From the NCBI RefSeq assembly GCF_900103985.1, contig NZ_FNIE01000001.1, positions 729,582 to 793,581 of the forward strand: a stretch of DNA of 64,000 nucleotides. Direction: 5' to 3'. Shown in pieces: positions 1 through 7,645 of the stretch. A program made the position numbers and the translations under genes. The notes below the pieces were generated by a model, which ran no database searches, was not told where the DNA came from, and worked only from the letters and a program-made list of their open reading frames with translations. The stretch comes from Actinacidiphila guanduensis. GTDB lineage: Bacteria > Actinomycetota > Actinomycetes > Streptomycetales > Streptomycetaceae. Within the stretch, counting starts at the first letter, position 1. Each line of letters opens with the position of its first letter.

Positions 1-615
1 CACCGCTCCCCCGGCCGCGGCGTGCCGGCGGGCCAGGGCGAGCACCCGCTCGGCCTCCACCGGGCCGAGCGAGGACGTCGGCTCGTCCAGGATCAGCACC
101 ACCGGGTGGTGGCCCCACGCCTTGGCGATCTCGATCATCTGCCGCACCGGGACGGGGTAGCGCTCCACCGGCCGGTCCACGTCGACCTGGGTCACTCCCA
201 CTTCCGCGAGCAGCGCCTTCGCCTCCGCGCGGGTGCCCCTGCGGTCGAAGACGGTGCGCGACAGGAGGGTGGTCCCGCTGCTCTCCGGGCGCCGCCCGAG
301 CAGCAGGTTCTCCGCGACGCTCAACTGCCCGACGAGCGGGAACTCCTGGGCCACCATGGCCACGCCCAGCTCCTGGGCGTGGTCCGGGCGCCCGGGGACG
401 AGCTGCTGTCCGGCGACCTCGATGGTGCCGGTGGTGGGGGTGACCGTGCCCGAGAGCACGCCCATCAGCGTGGACTTCCCGGCCCCGTTCTCTCCCACCA
501 CCGCGACGATCTGGCCGCGTTCGAGATCCAGCCGCGGGATGTCGAGGACCTTCACCGGTCCGTAGGACTTGGTGACGTCCCGCAGGCAGGCCGCGACGTC
601 ACCCCCACCCGCCAT
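1..615 (-). CDS. Sugar ABC transporter ATP-binding protein, 3' part missing
   Basis: Cytoplasmic ATPase of a ribose/arabinose-type (RbsA/AraG-like) importer; it powers uptake of the sugar bound by the upstream lipoprotein. Reading the minus strand from the ATG at 615 gives about 205 residues before the window edge. Visible are Walker A GENGAGKST near residue 42, a Q-loop, a signature region ERYPVPVRQMIEIAKAW (a divergent form of the usual LSVGQ-type signature) and Walker B VVLILDEPTSS. The start overlaps the stop of the binding-protein gene (TGATG), so the two are translationally coupled. RbsA-type proteins are normally about 500 residues with two ATPase domains, so more than half lies outside the window. 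Substrate is inferred from the neighbouring ara genes. Confidence 0.9.
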   Translation of the reverse strand, partial: MAGGGDVAACLRDVTKSYGPVKVLDIPRLDLERGQIVAVVGENGAGKSTLMGVLSGTVTPTTGTIEVAGQQLVPGRPDHAQELGVAMVAQEFPLVGQLSVAENLLLGRRPESSGTTLLSRTVFDRRGTRAEAKALLAEVGVTQVDVDRPVERYPVPVRQMIEIAKAWGHHPVVLILDEPTSSLGPVEAERVLALARRHAAAGGAV

Positions 616-1823
616 CAGCTGATGCCCATCTGCTTGAGCTTGGCCTGGTAGTCGGCCAGGTTCGCCTGCGTGACCAGGCCGACGCCGGAGCTGAGGGTGG
701 TGCCGTCGGACTCCAGGTAGGGCTGGACGAGTTTCAGCGTGGCGTCCTTGCCCAGCACCTTCAGGGCGGCCAGCAGGTAGGCGCCGGTGTAGCCCTGCTG
801 GAAGGGCTGCTGCAGGACGGTGGCCTGGATGACCCCGGACTTGATGAACTTCAGCGTCTGGGCGTCGCTGTCGTCGGAGATCACCTTGATCTTGCCGGTC
901 TTGCCGGCCGCCTGGACGGCCTGGCCGGCGGACGGGCCGTCGTAGGAGTAGACCCCGTACAGGCCGTTCACGTTCGGGTTGGTCTGGATCGCGGTCTGGG
1001 CGTTCGACAGCGCCTTGGAGGCGTCGTTGTTGTCGGCGAGCTTCTGCACCACCTTGATGCCCGAGCTTTTCAGGGCGTCCTCGAAGCCCTGGATGCGCTC
1101 GACCGCGTTGGAGGTCGTCAGCGATCCGACCAGGACCACGACCTGGCCCTTGCCGCCCAGGGCCTGCTTCATCGCCGCGCCGGCCTTCTGGCCGGCCTGG
1201 TAGTTGGGGGTGCCCAGGTAGAGCGCGGCCCCGTCGTCCTTCGGCAGGGGCGAGTCGATGGCGAGTACGGGGATGCCGGCCCGGTTCGCCGATGCGATGG
1301 GGGCCTTGATGGCCGTCGGGTCGATCGCCGAGACGCTCATGGCGGTGATCCCCTGGCCGCGCAGCGTCTGGATGATGGACAGCTGCTGGTCCAGCCGGCC
1401 GTTGGCCGGGGCCTGGTAGGTGCCCTTGACGCCCAGTTCGCCGATCGCCTTGTTGAACCCCGCCTTGCCGGCGTTCCAGTAGTCGGTGGCCACGTTGACG
1501 ACCATGGCGAGGTCCTGGTGCGACAGGTCCTTGCCCTTCAGCGCGGCCTTCAGCGCCGCGTTGAGCTTGGCGAGGTTGGCGTCGTTGAAGGCGATGTCGC
1601 CCTGGATCGTCACGCCGCTCCCGCTGGACGCCGTGGAGCCCGAGCCCGAGGAGCCGCTGCCGGAATCCGAGGAGCCACCGCCCGCGCCGGACTTGCTGCA
1701 GCCGGCCGCCGCCAGCACCACCACCGCGGCCAGCCCCACCGCGCCCCACCGGAGCCTGCGTCCGCCGACCGGCCTCACCGCCCGTCCCGCAGCCGTCCGT
1801 TCACCCGATCGCACGCCATGCAT
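615..1823 (-). CDS. Sugar ABC transporter substrate-binding lipoprotein (RbsB/YtfQ type)
   Basis: Extracellular lipid-anchored receptor of a pentose importer. The 402-residue product has a basic N-terminus, a hydrophobic stretch and a lipobox ending AAGC near residue 42, then a Ser/Gly-rich linker and a periplasmic-binding-protein fold of the LacI/RbsB class (DPTAIKAPIASANRAGIPVLAIDS and GQVVVLVG segments). A GGGAAGTGG ribosome site precedes the ATG at 1823. The gene overlaps the ATPase start. Two operator-like words of the LacI regulon lie upstream. Together with araBAD this suggests L-arabinose or a close pentose as ligand, but the ligand itself cannot be read from sequence. Confidence 0.88.
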   Translation of the reverse strand: MHGVRSGERTAAGRAVRPVGGRRLRWGAVGLAAVVVLAAAGCSKSGAGGGSSDSGSGSSGSGSTASSGSGVTIQGDIAFNDANLAKLNAALKAALKGKDLSHQDLAMVVNVATDYWNAGKAGFNKAIGELGVKGTYQAPANGRLDQQLSIIQTLRGQGITAMSVSAIDPTAIKAPIASANRAGIPVLAIDSPLPKDDGAALYLGTPNYQAGQKAGAAMKQALGGKGQVVVLVGSLTTSNAVERIQGFEDALKSSGIKVVQKLADNNDASKALSNAQTAIQTNPNVNGLYGVYSYDGPSAGQAVQAAGKTGKIKVISDDSDAQTLKFIKSGVIQATVLQQPFQQGYTGAYLLAALKVLGKDATLKLVQPYLESDGTTLSSGVGLVTQANLADYQAKLKQMGIS

Positions 1824-1857
1824 GGTCCACTTCCCGTCCAGAAAGAGCCTCGCGGCC

Positions 1858-1873
1858 TGTGAGCGTTAACACG
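1858..1873. promoter_or_regulatory. Operator-like site upstream of the sugar importer
   Basis: On the minus strand this reads TCGTGTTAACGCTCACA, a variant of the TTGTTAGCGTTCACA word found at 2049 and 7366 (shared form GTTARCGYTCACA). It lies 35 bp upstream of the binding-protein start, a plausible place for repression by the LacI protein encoded at 6282-7340. Binding is inferred. Confidence 0.55.
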
Positions 1874-2048
1874 AAGCCGGCAGCGGGATGACCCGACGAC
1901 GGGGGAGCGCCCGCGGCCCGAAGGCCCGCCCGCTCTGTCCGCGTCACACCACGCCGGGGGAGATTCCACAGGGTTCCGATCGCACCCATTCCGGTAAGAC
2001 TCCCCCGGCGTCGACAACAGCCGCCCGCCCGCGACTACTTGGCAGAGA

Positions 2049-2062
2049 TTGTTAGCGTTCAC
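2049..2062. promoter_or_regulatory. Operator-like site TTGTTAGCGTTCAC between araA and the importer
   Basis: The exact 14-base word TTGTTAGCGTTCAC also occurs at 7366 (upstream of the LacI gene) and 12127 (inside the GH127 gene). This copy lies in the 383-base gap between the end of araA (2207) and the importer start (1823). The gap holds no convincing gene. It probably contains the importer promoter, with this site and the one at 1858 flanking it. Confidence 0.6.
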
Positions 2063-2206
2063 TGACCCGGCGTCAAGATGTCGCGCAGGGCCGGCGCCAT
2101 CTGTGTCCGGAACGTCATCGCAACATTCGAAGGACGGCAGGCCGTCCCGCCCGCTCGGGCCCGGCCGGGTCACCGGGGCGGGGCGGGAGACCGCGGTGCC
2201 CGTGTG

Positions 2207-3712
2207 TCAGAGCCTGCCGGCCAGCCGGTAGTACGCCTGGTTCCAGCGGATCTCCTTGGCGAACTGCCGAAGGTCGGTGTCCTCGTCGACGACCAGCAGC
2301 TCGGTGCTCAGCATGTCGGCGAGGTCGGCCAGTTCCTCCGTGCCCACGGCCGAGGACAGCACGGTATGGTGGGGGCCGCCGGCGGTCAGCCACGCCTCGG
2401 TGGACGTGCGCAGGTCCGGGGCCGGACGCCAGACGGCGCGGGCCACCGGCAGCCGCGGCAGCGGCTCCGGCGGCGGCACCACCTCGATCCGGTTGGCCAC
2501 CAGCCGGAAGCGGTCCCCGACGTCCGCGAGGCCCACCGTGACGGCGGGACCGGGGGCCGCGTCGAAGACGAGCCGCACCGGGTCCTCGCGGCCGCCGATG
2601 CCCAGCGGGTGGATCTCGCAGCTCGGCCGGCCGGCGGCGATACTCGGGCAGACCTCCAGCATGTGCGCGCCGAGGATGACCTCCTCACCGGGGACCAGGT
2701 GGTAGGTGTAGTCCTCCATGAACGAGGTGCCGCCGGGCTGCCCGGCGCCGGCCGCCTTCAGCGCGGCCAGCAGGGCCGAGGTCTTCCAGTCGCCCTCCGC
2801 GCCGAACCCGTACCCGTCGGCCATCAGCCGCTGCACCGCGATCCCCGGCAGCTGCCGCAGGCCCCCCAGGTCCTCGAAGTTGGTCGTGAAGGCGCCGAAA
2901 CCGCCCTCCTCCAGGAAGGACCGCAGCCCGAGTTCGACCCGGGCCGCGTACCGCAGCGCCTCGTGCCGGTCGCCGTCCGGTGCGAGAGCGGGGTCGGTCC
3001 GGTAGGTGTCGGCGTACTCCGCCGCAAGCGCGCCCGCCTCGGTGTCCGGCACCGCGTCCACGGACGCCACCAGGTCGTTGACCCCGTAGGTGTTGACCGA
3101 GACGCCGAACCGCAGCTGCGCCTCGACCTTGTCGCCCTCGGTCACCGCGACATCGCGCATGTTGTCGCCGAACCGGGCCAGCCGCAGGCCGCGCAGGACC
3201 CCGTACCCGATGGCCGCGCGCATCCACGCGTGGACCCGGGACACGACGCGGGGGTCGGAGACGTGGCCGGCGACGGTCTTGCGGGGCACCCCGACCCTGG
3301 ACTGGATGTAGCCGAACTCGCGGTCGCCGTGGGCGGCCTGGTTGAGGTTCATGAAGTCCATGTCGATGGTGGCCCAGGGCAGCGCGACATTGGCCTGCGT
3401 GTGCAGGTGCAGCAGCGGCTTGCGCAGCATGTCGAGCCCGGAGATCCACATCTTCGCCGGGGAGAAGGTGTGCATCCACGCCACCAGTCCGACGCACGCC
3501 GGATCGGTGTTGGCCTCCAGGACCACGGCGAGGATGGACGCGGAGTCGGTCAGCACCGGTTTCCACACCACCCGGGCGGGCCCGCCGGGGGCGGCGCCGA
3601 GCTGGTCGCAGATGGCCCGCGACTGGTCGGCCACCTGCCGGAGCGTGTCCTCTCCGTAGAGGCCCTGGCTGCCCGTCAGGAACCAGACTTCGGGCGCTGC
3701 AAGCGGTGTCAT
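2207..3712 (-). CDS. araA: L-arabinose isomerase
   Basis: Cytosolic, manganese-dependent isomerase converting L-arabinose to L-ribulose, the first step of the AraA-AraB-AraD route. The product is 501 residues, the usual family length. It opens with an [13 protein letters not shown] segment and carries the family's metal-site landmarks: the Glu in [16 protein letters not shown], Glu in [10 protein letters not shown], His in [10 protein letters not shown] and the late His in GGPHHTVLS. The ATG at 3712 gives the family-like N-terminus; a longer upstream frame would overlap araD and is rejected. It lies 14 bp after araD in an operon with araB and the LacI regulator. Confidence 0.97.
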   Translation of the reverse strand: MTPLAAPEVWFLTGSQGLYGEDTLRQVADQSRAICDQLGAAPGGPARVVWKPVLTDSASILAVVLEANTDPACVGLVAWMHTFSPAKMWISGLDMLRKPLLHLHTQANVALPWATIDMDFMNLNQAAHGDREFGYIQSRVGVPRKTVAGHVSDPRVVSRVHAWMRAAIGYGVLRGLRLARFGDNMRDVAVTEGDKVEAQLRFGVSVNTYGVNDLVASVDAVPDTEAGALAAEYADTYRTDPALAPDGDRHEALRYAARVELGLRSFLEEGGFGAFTTNFEDLGGLRQLPGIAVQRLMADGYGFGAEGDWKTSALLAALKAAGAGQPGGTSFMEDYTYHLVPGEEVILGAHMLEVCPSIAAGRPSCEIHPLGIGGREDPVRLVFDAAPGPAVTVGLADVGDRFRLVANRIEVVPPPEPLPRLPVARAVWRPAPDLRTSTEAWLTAGGPHHTVLSSAVGTEELADLADMLSTELLVVDEDTDLRQFAKEIRWNQAYYRLAGRL

Positions 3713-3726
3713 GGCGGTCGGACTCC

Positions 3727-4440
3727 TCACTGGGCGGACGGCCCGGGCTGGCCGTACACGTTCTGGTAGCGGTCGTAGAGCCGGTCGACGGCGCCCGGGT
3801 CGATGGGCAGCGGGTCGCCGAGCTGGCGGGAGATGTGCACGCTGCGGGCGACGTCCTCGCACATCACGGCGGCCTTCACCGCGGCCCTGGCGTCCCGGCC
3901 GATGGTGAAGACCCCGTGGTTCTGCATCAGCACCGCGGGCGAGCGGTGGCCGGCCAGCGTCTCCACGATGCCCCTGCCGATGGAGTCGTCCCCGATGAGG
4001 GCGAAGGGGCCGACGGGGATCTCGGCGCCGAACTCGTCGGCCATCGCGGTCAGGACGCACGGCACGGGCTCGCCGCGGGCCGCCCAGGCGCAGGCGTAGG
4101 TGGAGTGGGTGTGCACCACTCCACCTACCTGCGGCATGTGGCGGTAGACGTAGGCGTGCGCGTCGGTGTCCGACGAGGGGGACAGGTCGCCGGCCACGAC
4201 GCGGCCGTCCAGGTCGCACACGATCATCGATTCGGGGGTGAGCCGGTCGTAGTCCACGCCGCTGGGCTTGATGACGAACAGGTCGTGCCCCGGCACCCGG
4301 CCGGACACGTTCCCGGCCGTCCAGACCACCAGGTTGTAGCGGACCAGTTCTTGGTGAAGGGCGCTCACATCCTCGCGCAGCGCGGCGACCGCCGTGGCCG
4401 CGTCCGCTGGGAGGGAGCCGGAGCCGGTGTTCAGGGCCAT
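3727..4440 (-). CDS. araD: L-ribulose-5-phosphate 4-epimerase
   Basis: Zinc enzyme of the class II aldolase/adducin family; it epimerises L-ribulose 5-phosphate to D-xylulose 5-phosphate, which enters the pentose phosphate pathway. The 237-residue product shows the zinc-binding cluster VVHTHSTYA, the phosphate-binding TAGNVSGR and PSGVDYD segments, and a later [10 protein letters not shown] segment. The length is normal. It lies between araB and araA. The 90-base gap after araB contains a perfect palindrome (GTGAGCGCTCAC), unusual in the middle of an operon. Confidence 0.96.
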   Translation of the reverse strand: MALNTGSGSLPADAATAVAALREDVSALHQELVRYNLVVWTAGNVSGRVPGHDLFVIKPSGVDYDRLTPESMIVCDLDGRVVAGDLSPSSDTDAHAYVYRHMPQVGGVVHTHSTYACAWAARGEPVPCVLTAMADEFGAEIPVGPFALIGDDSIGRGIVETLAGHRSPAVLMQNHGVFTIGRDARAAVKAAVMCEDVARSVHISRQLGDPLPIDPGAVDRLYDRYQNVYGQPGPSAQ

Positions 4441-4508
4441 GCCGACCTCTTCGTGTGGTGGAAGGGAGCAGGAACGGAGCAGGCAGGGAGCTGCGCCGGG
4501 ACGAGAAG

Positions 4509-4534
4509 GCGAGCGCTCACACGTGAGCGCTCAC
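4509..4534. promoter_or_regulatory. Tandem GAGCGCTCAC palindromes between araB and araD
   Basis: GTGAGCGCTCAC at 4523-4534 is a perfect 12-base palindrome that overlaps the araB stop codon (4531-4533). A near copy, GCGAGCGCTCAC, ends at 4520, 14 bp away. The half-site GCTCAC matches the GTTARCGYTCAC words elsewhere in the cluster. Possible roles are an internal operator giving araDA separate control, or a roadblock within the operon. Binding is inferred. Confidence 0.5.
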
Positions 4535-6219
4535 ATCGAGGGGACGCCGGTCTGCTCGGCCGCGGACAGCCCTTGCGCCCGGATCGCCCGCAGCCGGTGC
4601 ATCACGTCGCTGCCGCCGCGGCCGAAGTGGTCGTGCAGGGCGAGGTATTCGGCGTAGAGCCGGTCGTAGGCCGCGGACCGGCCGGGGTCGGGTGTGTAGG
4701 CGTTCTCCTCGCGGCGGCCCATGGCCGCCGAGGCGGCGCGGATGTCCGGGTAGGCGCCGGCGGCGACGGCGGCGTGGATCGCGGAGCCGAGCGCGGGGCC
4801 CTGCGCGGAGGAGAGCAGGTGGACCGGGCGGCCCAGGACGTCGCTGTAGACCTGCATCAGGAACCGGTTCTTCAGCAGCCCGCCGGCCGCGGTGAAGTCC
4901 GCGACCGGCACACCCGCCGCCTCGAACGCCTCGACGATGACCCGGGTGCCGAACGCCGTGGCCTCGACCAGGGCCCGGTAGATGTCCTCCGGTCGCGTGT
5001 CGAGGGTGAGCCCCACGATCAGGCCGGACAGGTGGTGGTCGACCAGGACCGACCGGTTCCCGCTGTGCCAGTCCAGCGCCACCAGGCCGTGCCCGCCCAC
5101 CGGCTGGCTCGCCGCGAGCTCGGTCAGCAGTTCGTGGACGCCGGTTCCGGCCGTGCGCGCCCGCTGCGCGTACTCCTCGGGCACGGCGGTGCGGGCGGCC
5201 CAGGCGAAGATGTCGCCCACCCCGCTCTGGCCCGCCTCGTAGCCCCACAGTCCGGGCACCACACCGTCGCCTACGACGCCGCACATACCGGGGACCTCGG
5301 CGAGCACCTCGGAGTTGAGGACGTGGCAGGTGGAGGTGCCCATGATGGCCAGCAGCCGGCCGGCCTCCAGGGTGCGGGCCGCGGCGGCCGTCACGTGGGC
5401 GTCGACGTTGCCGGTCGCGACCACGGTGCCCTCGCGCAGCCCGGTGAGCGCGGCCGCTTCCGCGGTGAGCTTGCCGGCGGGGGCGCCCAGCGGGGTGAGC
5501 GGGTGCTCCAGCTTGGCGGTGAAGTCCGCGAAGCCGGGGTGCAGCGAGGCGAGGAACGCGGCGTCGGGGTAACGGCCGTCCTGGTACATGCCCTTGTAGC
5601 CGGCCGTGCACGGGTTGCGGCTCTCGGACCCGGTGAGCTGCCAGACGATCCAGTCGGCCGCCTCGATCCAGCGGTCCGCGGCCGCGTAGGCAGCCGGGTC
5701 CTCGCGCAGCATCTGGAGCGCCTTGGCGTACTGCCACTCGCTGGATATCCGGCCGCCGTAGCGGGCCAGCCACGGCTGCCCGGTCTCCAGGGCCCGCTCG
5801 ACGATCAGGTCGGCCTCCGGCTGCGCCGCATGGTGCCGCCACAGCTTCGGGAAGGCGTGCGGCCGCCCGCCGAAACCGGGCAGCTCGCACAGCGGCGTGC
5901 CGTCCGCGGTCACCGGAAGCACCGTGCAGGCGGTGAAGTCGGTGGCCACGCCGATCACCTGACGCGGGCTCACCCCTGCCTCGCGCAGCGCCGCGGGCAC
6001 CGCCAGCCGCAGGACGTCGCGCCAGTCCTGCGGGACCTGCAGTGCCCAGTCCGGTGGCAGCGGCGTGCCGTCCGGCAGTTCCCGGTCCACCACCGCGTGG
6101 GTGTACTCGTGCACGGCGCTGCCGAGTTCCCGGCCGTCCTCCACGGCGACGACGAGAGCGCGCCCGGAGAGCGTCCCGAAGTCGATGCCCACTGTCACGG
6201 CGGGACCGTCGATCGTCAT
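4531..6219 (-). CDS. araB: Ribulokinase
   Basis: FGGY-family sugar kinase that phosphorylates L-ribulose with ATP. The 562-residue product begins TIDGPAVTVGIDFGTLSGRA, the N-terminal phosphate-binding segment of ribulokinases, and contains GNVDAHVTAAA, MGTSTCH and a C-terminal ATP-site motif FTAAGGLLKNRFLMQVYSD. The start at 6219 is chosen because GGAGAGG sits just upstream and because it gives the family-like N-terminus; an upstream start at 6243 lacks this support. It follows the LacI gene by 62 bp and precedes araD, forming the operon lacI-araB-araD-araA. Confidence 0.96.
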   Translation of the reverse strand: MTIDGPAVTVGIDFGTLSGRALVVAVEDGRELGSAVHEYTHAVVDRELPDGTPLPPDWALQVPQDWRDVLRLAVPAALREAGVSPRQVIGVATDFTACTVLPVTADGTPLCELPGFGGRPHAFPKLWRHHAAQPEADLIVERALETGQPWLARYGGRISSEWQYAKALQMLREDPAAYAAADRWIEAADWIVWQLTGSESRNPCTAGYKGMYQDGRYPDAAFLASLHPGFADFTAKLEHPLTPLGAPAGKLTAEAAALTGLREGTVVATGNVDAHVTAAAARTLEAGRLLAIMGTSTCHVLNSEVLAEVPGMCGVVGDGVVPGLWGYEAGQSGVGDIFAWAARTAVPEEYAQRARTAGTGVHELLTELAASQPVGGHGLVALDWHSGNRSVLVDHHLSGLIVGLTLDTRPEDIYRALVEATAFGTRVIVEAFEAAGVPVADFTAAGGLLKNRFLMQVYSDVLGRPVHLLSSAQGPALGSAIHAAVAAGAYPDIRAASAAMGRREENAYTPDPGRSAAYDRLYAEYLALHDHFGRGGSDVMHRLRAIRAQGLSAAEQTGVPSM

Positions 6220-6281
6220 AACCTCTCCATCCCCGTGGACCACGGCCGGGCCACCGGCCGTCCCGGGCGCGATAGATGCCT

Positions 6282-7340
6282 TCAGGTGGGTTTGCTGCTG
6301 CTGCGCACGATCAGCCGCGGCTCGATGACGACCCGTTCGGCGTCGTCCGCGGTGCCCGCGCCGCCCGACTCCAGCCTGCTCAGCAGCAGCCGGATGCTGG
6401 CCTGGCCGACGGCGGCGAAGTCCTGCCGGACCGTGGTGAGCGGGGGCGCGAAGAACTCGGCCTCGGGGATGTCGTCGAAGCCCGCGATGGCCACCTGGCC
6501 GGGCACCGACAGGCCCGCCTCGCGGAACGCGCGCAGTACGCCGAGCGCCATCTGGTCGTTGGCGACGAACACCGCCGTCACGTCGGGGGTGCCCCGGCGG
6601 GCCGAACTCGTCGCCACCCGTCCCGCCAGTTCCTGGCCTGCCCGGTATCCCGACAGGGGCGTCCAGTCGCCCTGCAGCGGTGGCGGTACCACGGCCCCCG
6701 CCTCCTCCAGGGTGGCCCGCCAGCCGTCCAGCCGGGCCTCGGCCTCCAGCCAGTCCGGGGGTCCGGCCACGTGCCAGACCGTCTCGTGGCCGGCCGCGAG
6801 CAGGTGGCCGGTGACCAGGCGGGCGCCCAGCTCCTGGTCCACCGAGACGCCCGGTATCGGCAGGCTGTGGCCGCCCTCCACGGTCACCACCGGGAAGGGC
6901 AGCCGCAGTTGCGCCAGGGCGCTGACCGCCTGCCGGTGCGGGACCATGACCACGATGCCTTCCACCCCCCAGTCGCTGAGGTGGTCGATCGCCTCCTCCA
7001 GCGCCTTTTGCGTGTAGCGCCGCAGGGTGACCGCGGAGACCATGTAGCCCTCGTCGCGGGCCGCCTCCTCCAGGCCGAACAGCATGCTGGAGGGGCCGAA
7101 GAGCGTCGGATTGCAGGCCACGACCCCCAGCGTCAGCGTGCGCCGGGTCACCAGCGCCCGCGCCGAGGAGTTCCGCCGGTATCCCAACTGCTCGATGGCG
7201 CGCAGCACTTCCGCGCGGGTGGACTCGCGGACGTTGGGGTGGTTCGCCAGCACGCGCGATACGGTCTGATGCGACACGCCTGCCACCTGGGCCACGTCCG
7301 CCATCGTGGGGGCCCGACGGGGGCCCGTGTTCTGCGACAT
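6282..7340 (-). CDS. LacI-family regulator of the ara operon
   Basis: Probable sugar-responsive repressor. The 352-residue product starts MSQNTGPRRAPTMADVAQ and has the LacI helix-turn-helix VAGVSHQTVSRVLANHP and hinge region (QLGYRRNSSARAL), then a periplasmic-binding-like effector domain ending in PEAEFFAPPLTTVRQDF. The start at 7340 places the helix-turn-helix at its normal position; upstream in-frame starts would add about 96 residues that run through the operator at 7366 and are rejected. First gene of the araBDA operon, so it is probably autoregulated. Effector (L-arabinose or a derivative) is inferred from context. Confidence 0.92.
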   Translation of the reverse strand: MSQNTGPRRAPTMADVAQVAGVSHQTVSRVLANHPNVRESTRAEVLRAIEQLGYRRNSSARALVTRRTLTLGVVACNPTLFGPSSMLFGLEEAARDEGYMVSAVTLRRYTQKALEEAIDHLSDWGVEGIVVMVPHRQAVSALAQLRLPFPVVTVEGGHSLPIPGVSVDQELGARLVTGHLLAAGHETVWHVAGPPDWLEAEARLDGWRATLEEAGAVVPPPLQGDWTPLSGYRAGQELAGRVATSSARRGTPDVTAVFVANDQMALGVLRAFREAGLSVPGQVAIAGFDDIPEAEFFAPPLTTVRQDFAAVGQASIRLLLSRLESGGAGTADDAERVVIEPRLIVRSSSKPT

Positions 7341-7365
7341 GCTTCTCCGATCGGTTCCAGCGTTA

Positions 7366-7380
7366 TTGTTAGCGTTCACA
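7366..7380. promoter_or_regulatory. Operator-like site TTGTTAGCGTTCACA upstream of lacI-araBDA
   Basis: Fifteen-base match to the words at 2049 and 12127, lying 26 bp upstream of the LacI start codon. The position fits autorepression of the whole lacI-araBDA transcript. Confidence 0.65.
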
Positions 7381-7452
7381 GAGTGCCCCGTCAAGGTTGG
7401 CGGCGCCGCGCCCGGGGACCGCCCCGCGCACACTCCCCGGCGCGTTTTACTT

Positions 7453-7550
7453 GCGCACTCCCCCGCGCACTCCTTGCGCACTCCCTTGACCCGCCTCTGG
7501 GCGACACCTACGGTGTGCGCCGGGAAACCCATTGCTCTGTTGCGCAGAGC
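7453..7550 (+). promoter_or_regulatory. Promoter with direct repeats and an inverted repeat upstream of the GH-A glycosidase
   Basis: Three direct copies of GCGCACTCC start at 7453, 7465 and 7476. Directly after them is a good vegetative-type promoter: TTGACC at 7486-7491, 17 bp, TACGGT at 7509-7514. Just downstream, GCTCTG (7534-7539) and CAGAGC (7545-7550) form an inverted repeat around TTGCG, in operator position. This promoter would read the glycosidase at 7646. Confidence 0.55.
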
Positions 7551-7645
7551 ACTCCCCGCGCGCCGGCAGCCCCCGGGCCGTAGGACGGACGGCCCCCGCT
7601 CGACGGCGCGCCCGTCTTTCCAACCCACCAGAAGGGCACTTCGCC

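Noticed and set aside
3706..7017. Open frame of more than 1000 codons on the plus strand opposite araDB and the LacI gene
   Set aside because: It is the antisense shadow of high-GC coding sequence; composition is His/Arg/Gly-rich low complexity and the minus-strand genes are unmistakable.
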